Shown: piece after piece, positions 1 to 10,944 of the stretch | Layout of the letters: each line of letters starts with the position of its first letter | Position numbering within the stretch: the stretch's first letter is position 1 | DNA from: Batrachochytrium dendrobatidis JAM81 | Lineage: Eukaryota; Chytridiomycota; Chytridiomycetes; Rhizophydiales | DNA: 64,000 bases | Direction of reading: 5' to 3' | NCBI RefSeq assembly: GCF_000203795.2 | Contig: NW_006281103.1 | Location: 1,125,658 to 1,189,657, forward strand | Translations under genes and position numbers: made by a program | Notes under the pieces: model-generated | Database searches by the model: none | Told to the model about the DNA's origin: nothing | Seen by the model: the letters and a program-made list of their open reading frames with translations, nothing else

Positions 1-1001
1 TTTCCGGATCTTCTGACCAAACTATTCGACAATGGGACATTCAAACAGGAAAGGCTTTGAAGGTTTTCCAGGTTGGATTTGGACATGGCAGCAATGTAGA
101 TGCCATTGACGTTTTTGAAACGGTTTCTCAATCTGACTATTGCAACGAATACCCAAATGCATCATCACATCAACCTGCAGCTACTACTTTATCGGTTCCT
201 TATTCTGCTCTTTTTGGTCAACCTGAATTTGAAGGTTGGACACAAATTGACGATGCCAAGTCTACAGCACAACCTCTGCGTTCAAATATCTATTCAGCCG
301 ACTTTGATTTTTATTCAGCTTCTGTGAGCCATACACCTGCCTTGACCCCAGTTGCAAAAGACACTTTTAGTGGACAAGCATTTGGAAACGTGTCGACCTC
401 ATCGCTAACATATCATGGTGCAGACGCATGGCGATCGACATCATCGAGCGATGAGTACTATGACATTACTGGCGCCAATACATCTCATGTGAGTGTTCAA
501 TCCATTCATGCCAATAGTGGACATGTTGCAAGTCTATATTTCCAGCAACATCTGATGGCATCAGGACATGGAAACGGCACAGTGAGGCTATGGGATTTGC
601 GCATGAATAGCGAAAAGCCATATCAAGTGATTCATGGTCATTCAGGCAGTGTTAACGGAGTATGGTTTGATGATGATCAGCTTATTACCGGAAGTGCGGA
701 TCGCACAGTCAAAGTATGGGATCTCCGGAACAATATTCAGACGCCATCTATATCACTGTGCGAAATGAGAGTGGGAGGATCTGTTACTGCAATTGCGTGT
801 GATCGTACAAGAGTGATAGTAGCATGCGGGGAAGTGGGCGTGGCTCTTCTTCGTAGGAATACCACTGGACAAGCCCTACTAAGTCATTGTACGACATTGG
901 TAGGACACGATCGACCTGTGGGTGCTGTTAGAGTGGTTGGTGATACCTTGGTTTCTGGTGCAATGGACCAGACTGTTCGTGTATGGCGAGTAGAGATTTG
1001 A
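1..1001 (+). CDS. WD40-repeat protein, C-terminal part (5' end outside window)
   Basis: The frame is open from the window edge (first full codon at base 3) to the TGA at 999-1001, so only the C-terminal part is present. At least five WD-type blades are visible. One ends in RQWD at the very start. Later blades carry VRLWDLR, VKVWDLR and a final VRVWRVEI, and the GH pairs sit where WD40 repeats place them. A low-complexity Ser/Thr-rich stretch of about 110 residues separates the first blade from the rest. A WD40 propeller interrupted by a linker, ending in a 'LVSGAMDQTVRVW' blade, recalls the fungal mitochondrial-fission adaptors Mdv1/Caf4. That assignment is weak because the N-terminal coiled coil lies outside the window. 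The safe call is a WD40 scaffold protein. Confidence 0.85.
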   Translation, partial: SGSSDQTIRQWDIQTGKALKVFQVGFGHGSNVDAIDVFETVSQSDYCNEYPNASSHQPAATTLSVPYSALFGQPEFEGWTQIDDAKSTAQPLRSNIYSADFDFYSASVSHTPALTPVAKDTFSGQAFGNVSTSSLTYHGADAWRSTSSSDEYYDITGANTSHVSVQSIHANSGHVASLYFQQHLMASGHGNGTVRLWDLRMNSEKPYQVIHGHSGSVNGVWFDDDQLITGSADRTVKVWDLRNNIQTPSISLCEMRVGGSVTAIACDRTRVIVACGEVGVALLRRNTTGQALLSHCTTLVGHDRPVGAVRVVGDTLVSGAMDQTVRVWRVEI

Positions 1002-1427
1002 CTTTGAGCATTGATTAAACAAATTTGTCTGAAATTGTTTAAATATGAAAAATCATGATAGTTTGGGTTAATCGGTAGTATTAGAAAGTCAACCACAATC
1101 TGACAGACTTTACTAGAGGGCTGTATTGGTAGTGTTTGTTTTCAGTAATACGGTCAAATTTCCATTCAATTGTTCATCACCATTTTTTGGGTTTGGTTAA
1201 GCTTGTTGAAAAGGGCGTCCATGACCGCAAAATTTAAGGGTTACAAAGCAAGTTGTGTGGATACTACGTTTGTTCAGTATACAAGTCGAGTAGATTTGAT
1301 ATAAGCTTGCGGCTTGGTGACTGTGTAAAACTAAGCCTAAGGGCGAGTTTAGCTTTTCAACCCACTCCATAAAACTTATAGATTGACAGTTGTTTACTTT
1401 GAATCGCAATTGCAAACCTATTAGAGA
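1002..1427. other. Intergenic spacer, nothing recognised
   Basis: About 425 bp between the WD40 gene and the membrane-protein gene, both on the plus strand. It is AT-rich and should hold the 3' UTR of the first gene and the promoter of the second. I looked for an upstream exon with a signal peptide for the next gene and found none that splices convincingly. No RNA gene or repeat was seen. Confidence 0.4.
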
Positions 1428-2695
1428 ATGCCTGCATTATCTAACTCGCCAACTCCATTGATGCGCATTCACTGTCCTTCGGACATTGTTTCAAAAGAGT
1501 TTTATGTGCCTTGGATGAATTCGAATACTCAGACCATAAGTACCAATCCATTTGCTTGCGCTACCCAAGAATCAGTTCACTACTTTTGGCAGCTTACAAA
1601 AAATAACACTTCACCTACACCTTCTGCAGTCCGTATGCTTTGCCATTCATGTCCACTCAGTTCCAGCTCTTCTGATTTCGCCAAGTCTGGATGCGTTCCC
1701 AATATTGGCAAAGAAACGGTCGTCAACAATGTCACCATTCAATCTGAGCGATTATTTGGATGCAGTCAAGGAACTGTTATGGGTCCAGCTCCTGTTGTCG
1801 ATGGCAATCTTCATTTAGAACCAACTCCCGGCACATCTGTTTTAATCCAATCGCTTGTATCCGACTGTCCTGAGACGAATGATCCTTCATCTTCTTTATA
1901 CACTATAGCCGCGCCCACCCTAAACGTCAGTTCAACCGAAATTTCACGAAAATCGACAGTTCGATATGCTTACTCCGTTTTTCGAGCTGACAAGTATTCC
2001 TGCTCACCATCCATCTCGCTTCATTCCGGTCAAGTCAAGGCATACGTTTTTGGTGCACAATTTTATTCAGATCAAGATTGCAGTTTGCCTTTATCCAGTG
2101 ATGATAACATTCTAGCACAAGCCTCGACTTGTGAACCCTCGACTCGAATTGAAGCCCAATGGGTCCTGTTTAAGGATTCTGGTGATGCAGCTCCGCCATC
2201 CAAGACACCTCAGCTTGTACTACTGCTTTTTGCCATGGCAGGTGTGGTGATGATTTGTTCATACATCGCATATGAGCGTCTTAACAAATTCTACCCCGGG
2301 CTATTTAAAAAACAAAATGCAAAAGCCAAAACAGGTGCACAAAATAAACATATCAACCGGCTGTTCTGTGGACCTAAGAGAGACTCGGATTGTAAGTCAT
2401 TCCTTTAAATGCAGTGTTGTGCTAATGTCGTACTAACAATAATGCTTTGCTAAATACTCATCTAGGTGATTCCGTGGATTCGCATGGTACCGCTGTTTTA
2501 CAGACTTGTCAAGAAAAGAAATTCCGTCTGCCTTACAACGAAATGATGGGTGATTTGGACAATTCCGTTTCTGATACAAATTCAATCAACGATGATGTTT
2601 TGTTTACAGCAATCAATTCTAAACCCCATGATTGTCATCCATCCTATACCGAACATCCTGGTGCGAATATGCCAAATCATGACTCCAAATCTTAA
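1428..2695 (+). CDS. Single-pass membrane protein with Cys-containing ectodomain, unknown function
   Basis: Modelled as join(1428..2391, 2466..2695). The intron has a GTAAGT donor, a perfect TACTAAC branch site near 2430 and a CTAG acceptor. It restores one frame across a split TGT codon, giving a protein of about 397 residues. Residues 1-260 form a Cys-, Ser- and Thr-rich region containing several N-glycosylation sequons. A hydrophobic helix (roughly residues 265-285, PQLVLLLFAMAGVVMICSYIAY) is followed at once by a Lys-rich cytoplasmic segment and an acidic tail. The architecture is a type I surface protein, but no signal peptide is visible at the chosen ATG, so an upstream exon may be missing. 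I do not recognise the family. Confidence 0.7.
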
Positions 2696-3112
2696 GAATG
2701 ATGGTTGTCACACTTGCTTTTATAATACTAGTATGTAATGCATATATTACAACACAAATGAATTGAAAATTGGTGTTTGATTGTTTTTACTTCAGGTTTA
2801 TCCAATGCACTTCAAACTGCTTTTATACAGCCATAATCAACTTTTGATTTTCATCAAGATTATATGGTTGCGGATTAGTGTTTATTTCAACTGCAGGATT
2901 GTGTCTCAGTGAGTGGGTACCCCCAACAAGAATCTGAACTACAGTCCAAAAGTGAATGTCCTCGGACTTTTTATTATGCAGTGACTTGGTTGACTAGTGA
3001 TTAAATAAGTTCAAGAGTAAAGTGAGAATAGACGTGGTGATGAAACAGGCTATTGGTTTGAAGTTAGCAACTGTATGATGTAAAGTTGCTTAATTTTAGT
3101 TCATTATTCTGC
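2696..3112. other. Convergent intergenic spacer, nothing recognised
   Basis: A spacer of 417 bp between two genes that converge on it. It should hold both 3' UTRs. It is AT-rich with T-runs. I found no conserved frame, repeat or RNA gene. Confidence 0.4.
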
Positions 3113-5828
3113 TCAATGGATAAACTCTTGATGCTCAGACATTCCAGTAGGTAAAGGAGATATCGAATCACTCGGATGATACGGCAGATGCAACGTAGAG
3201 CTTATTGGTCTGCGAGGTGACACGCATCCACTTGAACCTGTAGCCGCACTACTTGCATGTGCATCAACCATGCAATCCAATTCCATCCGCCTAATTTGAT
3301 GCGTTCCAAACGACTGGAACACAGTAGCAATGTTTTTAAACGTGGCATCCGCCATCCTAGTCGGCAAAGACTCGCTTATCTTTCGTCTACATGGAACTCG
3401 ATGTAGATTGCCTCTATTTGGTAATGTGAAATTACCATCGAGTCGATAAAAGCGACACGCTTCTTTACACGTTTGGCTGGCATCACTTGCCATACTGAGT
3501 ACGCTACTATTACTCGGGCTTGCGCTGGTTTGCCGCTGGCGTTGAAACTGACGCATGGATCGCAGACATGGAGTAGAATACGATGCATCAAGTGGTGAAT
3601 GAGTTGTCGTGTGTGTCAAGGGGGAATGCAATGATTGTCCAGGAACATGTGTATGCAAATGATAGGTATCCGTGTCCAAACAATTTGATGTGTTGGTTTG
3701 GCAATGATGAAAATGAGCAAGGTGCTGTGGTTGTAACGATTGTGAGCAATGTATATGTGACAAAGGCCTGGATGTAGTATTTACTCCAAACTTTGGTATA
3801 GGTAGTGAGTCGGCAACTGAGATGGATCGAGTAGTGGACTGGAACTCATCACTAGCAAACAGAGCCTCGTGATATTCTGGAATACAATCAAAGGTGCAGT
3901 TAGCAGTACTGTGAGGCCGATATGTTCGGTCGAGTTGATATACACGACCCTGCGTAAAGTCACGCTCTTCGCCATTGTATTCGTCTATAGGAGTTTCTTG
4001 CTCAATTGCATATCCATTGAGCACTTCGGCACTGCGAGATCGAATGGCGTCACGCTTTCCAGTAATCAAAATAACTCCAAAAAACATACAAATGACACCC
4101 AAAAGGGCCAAAGGATTTGTTCTCTGCAAATCATTGTACAAAATAGAAGACCCAATGATGCTAGATGTGGTAAACAGAACAAAGTTGGTTGGAATAACTT
4201 CCACTGAATCAAATGCAGAGAGGGCTCGGTTTAAATGCTGGACTTGAAGCACTGCTGTCGATGTTAGAACAAAAATCATCAAATAAACTACCCAGTGACT
4301 AGATAAAAGAAAAAAGGACATCTTTAGCAGACTTGAAAGTGCTTTTGTTGCCAGTACGGTGTATCCGCCAAACAATGCTACAATGCTTAAATCTACAAAA
4401 ATGTATTTGCGACCATAAGGTGTGTACGAGATGGCAAGCATGACACTAAGGATACTTGCAGTAACAATACAGTAGAGTACAAATTGCGGTTGAGTCAAGG
4501 CAGCAACAATATCATCTGCTGAAAGTGTTGGCTCGCTTATTTGACTGCTAACAGCCAAAATGATTCCCGTGCCTAGGACAGCAAATAGAATACCAACTAT
4601 ATCTTGATTACGCAGCGTTTCACCTAAAAAAGCAGGCGCAATAAGAGCATTGGATATCAATGCAACAGTGCCCAATGGAGCAACCAAAACTGCTGGTGCA
4701 AACCCATACGCGGCAAAATTTCCCAGTTCGCCAAGAAGCATAACTGCCATTCCTACCCACCACAGCCGTTCACTCAAGTACGAGGTTCCAGGTGCATGGC
4801 TAGATTGGCTATTTTGAAGTCTATAAGAATGAGATGGGTTAGAGACTAGTAAATCTGATCCGTTGACATAGTCCACGTTATTTTCATAGTTGAATACGCG
4901 CTGTCCTTCACAAGTCATGGATGAATCGCCATTGTTGATTGATCTATCAAACACCTGTCTAATATGCGGCCAAAGCAAGGGAGACGAGGATGAAGCGGTG
5001 GGTATTGGTGGTATGGTTATAGATTGCAGTACACACGACGATGGCAGTGACAAGGATAATCCTTGAGTAGCTGGTGTAAAGTTGTACGGATTTAGTGTAG
5101 ATGGGCCTTGCATAAAGGGTTTTCGAGCAAGCCAGTCATTGTCTTCTTCCTGGCTGCTAGTTTCTTCTGAATCACAAGCACCATAGTTATTGGTATTGAA
5201 AGGAATTGATAAGCCACGATTCGAACATGCTTGTGCGGTTTCTGCTTTTGCTCGATTACGGCCCATCAAACTATTGGTACTATCATGGTTCCCACTACAA
5301 AGGTCATTTTTGCCATCTGCATCCAAGCTGTGCTTATTTTGTTCAGTAATCAAGCGGTAATTACAGATTTCTTCCACATGTCCTGAAGGACAAGACAGAT
5401 GTCTTGTGGCATCATCACCTCCAGTATTCTCCTCAATGGTGGTGTTGCTGTCACTTGCAGTATCCAAAGCAATAGCTCGCTCTGCTAGCTTGTTGTGCAC
5501 ATGTTTTTGGATATTAAGCGCTACTGAAATACATATATTTCCGGCTTGATTAGTAGCAAGGTCGAAAGAAACAATGATTCAATGATCGATCATTGCAGCC
5601 ATCCAGATATAGTTTTGTAAAATAACGAATGCGGAATATTCCAAAAAAACAATCCAGTTAGTGTAATGCACTACCCATAACAGACTATCAATATTGAAGC
5701 TTGCATGGTGATATAGTCCAGTTACAGCGATAAATATATTCAAAACTCAAGGCAGTTTGGCATGTGAGTAGTCAAGAGAGCAAATCTAGGTTACCAATAG
5801 CAACAGTGACCCCAATGTAAGCTGCCAT
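3113..5828 (-). CDS. NIPA-type magnesium transporter (DUF803 family)
   Basis: Two coding exons on the minus strand: a short first exon (5828..5795, coding MAAYIGVTVAI) and a long second exon ending at 3113. Exon 2 opens with the family-typical TM1 end and the ISVALNIQKHVHNKL-like motif. A disordered insert of more than 200 residues follows, then the other membrane helices with NIPA signatures such as the APLGTVALISNALIAP segment (about 20 residues after a GELGNFAAYGFAPA helix) and IPTNFVLFTTSSIIGS. A long disordered tail closes the protein. NIPA proteins carry Mg2+ across plasma or endosomal membranes. The large insert between TM1 and TM2 and the long tail make this protein much larger than typical members. 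The acceptor of the single intron is ambiguous (5545 or 5524), and exon 1 is tandemly duplicated; see findings. It is divergent from DRC12. Confidence 0.85.
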
Positions 5829-5902
5829 GTCACAGAAAAGTAGTTTAACAATAGCAACAGTGACCCCAATGTAAGCTGCCATGTCACAGAAAAGTAGTTT
5901 AA
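5795..5902. repeat. Perfect 54-bp tandem duplication covering the first exon of the NIPA gene
   Basis: Two exact 54-bp copies, 5795-5848 and 5849-5902. Each holds the ATG and the first coding exon of the minus-strand NIPA gene. Because 54 is a multiple of three and no stop intervenes, the upstream ATG (5882) reads in frame through both copies. Confidence 0.95.
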
Positions 5903-6001
5903 TGGTTTTCAAGACTATTTTTCAAATAGTTTTAGATTATGCCCAACGGTCAATGTCAATATAATTCTGCCATCTTGTTCAAGTTTGGCTCATGTTTTCA
6001 A

Positions 6002-6018
6002 GCACTTCAAGTCACGTG
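6002..6018. promoter_or_regulatory. Shared 17-bp promoter motif with CACGTG core
   Basis: GCACTTCAAGTCACGTG lies between the divergent NIPA and DRC12 starts, about 50 bp upstream of the DRC12 ATG. A copy with one mismatch (GCACTTCAAGTCTCGTG) occurs at 14769-14785 in another divergent promoter (RNF220-like/TIPIN). CACGTG is the E-box bound by bHLH factors. A regulatory role is an inference from position and recurrence. Confidence 0.35.
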
Positions 6019-6068
6019 GAATTGACTTTACTTTTCGTGCCAATCTTTTACGCTACTCAACCTTGAAT

Positions 6069-7316
6069 ATGCCTCCTAAAAAGTCTGGGTCTGCAAAGAA
6101 AAAGACTGAAAAGTCTGCTCCTGAGCTGGGTATGCAGTTTTATTTTTTATTTTCTTAAAGCATTGCATGAATTCATTGACTGCTTCCATACTGTTGCAGC
6201 AAGATATTTTCAAGATGTCGCCATTTCGCGACTAGTCCATTGAACATGGCGACTTTATATCAATGAGCACTTCTTGAACTCACCCAATCCCAAAATAGTT
6301 TTTGATTAAACTAAACTTAATTGATAATGATACAGCATTGGGTTTAAGTCTAACTTCTGCTTTGAATTTTTGTTGAATTTTATTTAGCGGACACGATTGA
6401 AATGAGTTTGGAAGACCAGCTCCTCAAAGCAAACCTTGAAATGAAATCGCTACAGTACGAAATAGGTTAGAATCGTTCATTTCATGCTTTTTTAAATCCA
6501 TCTTGGTTATGCATTCAACATTCAGTTGTATCAAAAGCTAATATACATGTTGTATTTTTCATTTTCAGAAATGAAAAATGATTTGAATGTCCGGCTACGA
6601 CAGCAACTCACTGAGCATAAACAAAAAATCAATGGATTAGAGAATCTTCTTGAAATGCGAACACAAGATCGATTAGAGTTGTCATCAGGTAAGATTCATG
6701 TGTTTGCATGGCTTGTTGGGTGAATCATTAATTCAAAATTTAAAAAAATTACAATATGATGAATGAGTAGATATGAGTCGGCAGTACAAGACTATGCAGT
6801 CGGAAATGATGACCAAAATAGAATCATTGGAGAAAAAAGTATTGGATCTAAAGTCAAAACTGGGTACGTCATCTAGCTTTGAAAGCTTGCTATTTTCATC
6901 TAAAATTTGTCAAAGCTAAATGGTTCAACTCTTGTGCTTATGGAAAATCTAGCTTATACCCAGCATACCTATTCTGAGGAAAAACGAATATATGAGGCGA
7001 CAATGATGGACAAAGATGCATTGATCGAAGAACAGAACATGAAAATGACATACATGACAAACGAGTTTGAAGCCATGTTGAATGTACTATATTCTTGCTT
7101 TTTCAAACTTTCAAAAACATGATAGCTTGGCATGCTTATATATTATTTCACAAATGCAAAATGTTACAGGAAACACTAGGACGGATGACCAAAAAACTTG
7201 AAATGGCAAGTCAAAGATGGAAAGACAATGACCATATCACACTTTCTGATGCGAATGCAAAACGACTTGAAGACTTTCAATTGAGTCGTATTGCACTTGC
7301 AAATATTCAAATTTAA
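6069..7316 (+). CDS. DRC12: Dynein regulatory complex subunit 12 (CCDC153-like) coiled-coil protein
   Basis: Six exons: 6069-6129, 6388-6465, 6569-6688, 6771-6863, 6953-7083 and 7170-7316. All splice in frame with GT-AG ends and give 209 residues, about the size of animal CCDC153. The protein starts with a Lys-rich MPPKK segment and is then almost entirely coiled coil. It includes the 'MSRQYKTMQSEM' and 'MTNEFEAMLNETLGRM' blocks that recall the family. DRC12 is part of the nexin-dynein regulatory complex of motile axonemes, so its presence implies a flagellated zoospore. The gene shares a bidirectional promoter of about 240 bp with the NIPA gene. The very short first exon and the 54-bp duplication upstream are notable. 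Remaining doubt concerns the exact acceptor of exon 5. Confidence 0.8.
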
Positions 7317-7456
7317 ACTATGCATTCAAGGCCAGCCAAATATTTTGATAAAACATTGCCAAACCATGCGTTAAAAATATAATGATTCATAATTCAAATG
7401 GCAAGTACGTTTGGATATTTAATACACTGAGTGAGTTTAGGGGTTGAAAAGACATG

Positions 7457-10400
7457 TTAAATTAATGCAAGATTAGGTCCACGAAATCGATCGCCACAGT
7501 AAATACACATTTCAATCGAATGAATAGCTGCATGTAACGGTCCTTTTTCTGGGTCCAACCAAAGCTGTCCACGCTTGCATCCCAAACACGATATAATATT
7601 CGGTGTACCAATCAGCTTGAACGTCAATGCACATCGTCCTAACCCACATCATCAATTAGATGAATAAATATTGTAAAATAAATGACTTGATAAAAAATAA
7701 TTGGTGAACAATCTAATCAGCTTACCCCATGCATGCCCATTTACGCATGGTTGACTAATGGCAGTATCATCGACAGGTATAGGACTTTCACAAGCTGGAC
7801 ATGCTTCTACCAATCCTGCTTTCAAATCATCATCAGTGCTTACATCATCACCTAAAACTAATTTGAATATGTCAATCGTATTTGAAGTCGACGATACAGT
7901 ATTTTCGGCTTGACTATCATGTGCAAAGCTAACTGCCACTTTGAAAATATGGCGAGCAAGCTGGATATCCACATCTATTATTACCACGCGAGATACAATT
8001 AAAATTAAACTCCTACATGTTCATATATACTGACTAATTTGTAAATAAAATGAGGCATACCTGTCAACTGGTCGTACAGGAATTTAGTGGATATGGCAAA
8101 ACTTTGAATGTAGTGTCCACATAGTGTGTGGATTTTGGCAACCAGTGATTCATTAATGCTTTCTGCGTCAGGAGAAATCATCCATAGTTGAGACGTGCTA
8201 CTCAATATGTTTACAATGGCTCGAAGTGCGTTTATTCCTGGATCATTAAACAATGATTCTATGCCATCTCTAATATTCAAAAGTACATTGAGATGATATT
8301 GCGACATTGCAAGTAGATCAGCATCAAATCATTCTTTGAAACAGACACGCTCATTTGTAAACACCATCAGTGTTGAATGCGTATCATGGTTTTGTATACA
8401 CTTACATTGTTGGATGATCAGCCATTATATAAGTACTTTCCAGGTATTGAATAATCGAAAAAAAACCAAGAGAGTCTGATAGTGTTAGCATTTTGACACC
8501 TTCACCTATCGTTTCTTGTATCATTCCCCATGCTTTACACTGTGGTGTTGATATTTCGACTATATATCAGCATATGTGGTACGTTATATACAATAGATTA
8601 GTGTCTTGCTGCCAGAAAGCTTACAAAAATGTGCATGTTGCACACCAAACATATAGATTACATTGCTTAGGATCTACAAGCATTGCAATAGACTCGGGCG
8701 TGACTTGAATTGGACGATTTTGAAAAAAGGTATCAGGAGGTGTCCAGATTATAGCATTTGATATGGAACGAGTGTCAGTCTTGTACAATTGTGAAATACG
8801 AGCATCGCAACTATTGCATACTCAGGCATATACTGCCGAGTTAGATACTTTTACTACCAGGATATCAAAATAAAAAGTAACATTGCATAACATCAACACA
8901 TACATAATCAACACGATATCTTGATATCCATACATAGAGTGTGCTGCACCGAATACCTGCAGTCTCAATCGATCGGTAAGACTACCCATTGGCAAATCCT
9001 CTGAAAATTGGCTCATGTCGTCATCATCATTGTTTATATCGGTGTTTTCAATATGTGATGCTTTGGAGTGCTCAACCATAGTTTCAACGTCATTTGATAC
9101 TTTTTGAACATAGGGAAAAGATTCAAGGAGCAGTGCATGGGAGTGGTCTTGAACGATTGTAGGTGTTAATTTCAAATCAATATCAGATTGTACAATAGAT
9201 ACAGCAATACATTTTCCATCTGTAGTATAGATACGGAGATAGCTTGGGTCGCGAGTCCATATAATGCCTGTTATCAGCCAATGAGATTTTAATATTAAAG
9301 GCTATTCAATCACATGTATTTCAAACCTGCATTTATCAGATCATTCCAGTTGATTGATGGTCTACTTACTGGATATGGATTCCCATGTAGGGAGTAGTAG
9401 AGAGGTAGACGCCTGATCCAAAGTACACAAATGAATCCATCGTCCTCGGCCAACCATGAGTAAAAACGACTTTTTATCTACAAAAGGAGAAAACCGACAG
9501 ACTGTAACTAGCCCGGAACCAGGATCTAGCACACATCTGCTACCAAGTAAAATTATTTCTTTTGTATCGTGTTCATATTGAATTTGATGTATGTGCACAC
9601 TTCCATCCACTGTCGATGTTGCAAGTTGTACAATGGATGAATTGTGTGCTGATTCGATCCATTGAGAAAATTCTGTAGTCGTTATACGAGATTTGCATGC
9701 TTGAAACCATAAACATGGATTAATCTCGTCAAGTGAATCAAACCTGTGTTATTTAAATGGGTAATGATACTATTTAAAATCAATGTACACTTGTATCAGA
9801 TAAAATTCGAGTCATTACCTCCATACAGATACTGCTCCACTTTCACTTCCCAATGCAATAAATGATACGTTTTGAGGACCGACACGATCAGACCAACTTG
9901 CAGAAATTGTTTGAACATGTAAAACAGCTATATCGGGACATTTTTCAGTATAGTACTTTGTAACAGTCTCTGACATATCTGCAGCCTAAGTCCAAATATT
10001 ACAAAATATTTGATTAGCAAAACATAGCAGCTTGGTTTGAGGGTGTAGAACGATTCCATAACGTGATAAACACTAGTGAATGTTGAACCTACACACGCCC
10101 ACTCGCCCGTTGCAGGATCATTTATTGCTTGAACAAGCGATACCCGAAAATGCGTAGTTACTACCAATAGCAGACACCTAGTATTAAGAAATGAGATTAG
10201 TACATCAACAAAAACCCAGACAAGGAATAGATTGAATCCGCAATCAACTCGTAAGTTGTCAAATAGCAATTTACTTGCGTAAAAGTTTTTGATAGTCCGA
10301 GTGGTGACCACACTGCACAACGAAACGATTCAGGCAAAGAGTAGTTGAGCATCAATCCTCTATGAGTCTGTTTTCCAATGACTAACAGTATCAAAAACTT

Positions 10401-10744
10401 GATCAGAGTGTCGATCATTATATTTTTACATTGACGCTTGCTAATGCGATTGTAATTGAATAGAATTTATTAACATTGGCGATTTACAAACCGTCTTGGC
10501 AACTAGCAGGTGAAATCATGGGAATGGGTTGACTTGCAACCAATCCTCTCGGTACTGAAGGAATATTTAAAGTAAGATGGTTTATAGTGAGCGAAGTAAG
10601 AGCCATGCAGTCTTTCTCCGTGAGTGATGGAGTGACAATATGTATGTCGTTGGATACTGTGATGGCAGCTTGACCATGTTTTGACCATGTCATGCAGTTG
10701 GTGAATAGTGGTGCATTTTTGAGTGTTAATCCTAGTTCAGGCAT
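7457..10744 (-). CDS. TFIIIC subunit with N-terminal WD40-like domain and C-terminal zinc finger (GTF3C4/Sfc9-like)
   Basis: A multi-exon minus-strand gene. The first exon (from 10744) encodes a start typical of the TFIIIC delta/WD40 domain, with 'MTWSKHGQAAITVSNDIHIVTPS'-type residues. The second carries RCAVWSPLGLS, the usual first-blade motif. Later exons contain more propeller strands (ISASWSDR, ALGSESGAVSVW). The last exons encode the putative TFIIIC zinc finger: CPACESPI, then C-x2-GHAWGRCALTF, a CLGCKRGQLW pair, and a final CIYCGDRFRGPNL just before the stop at 7457. The complex binds the A and B boxes of tRNA genes and recruits TFIIIB for RNA polymerase III. Internal exon edges were only partly resolved. 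Both terminal domains are clear, so the family call is fairly safe although the middle is approximate. Confidence 0.72.
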
Positions 10745-10944
10745 ACGGTCTTGGTATAAACCAATTAAAGTGAATCCAACAAATGTTAATGTTGAACTTT
10801 ATAAATCTACAAACTTGACATGCAATCTCGAAGCATTAACAGCATCAGCGCGCAATTCGATTTATTGGTGCAATAGAATAAGAAACGCAGTTAAACTGGA
10901 ATGGTTCATCTAAAGATGACTCAATAGCATTTCATCATATATTC

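Noticed and set aside
3869..4207. 112-codon plus-strand frame
   Set aside because: It is antisense to the NIPA coding exon in the membrane-helix region, so it is a shadow frame.
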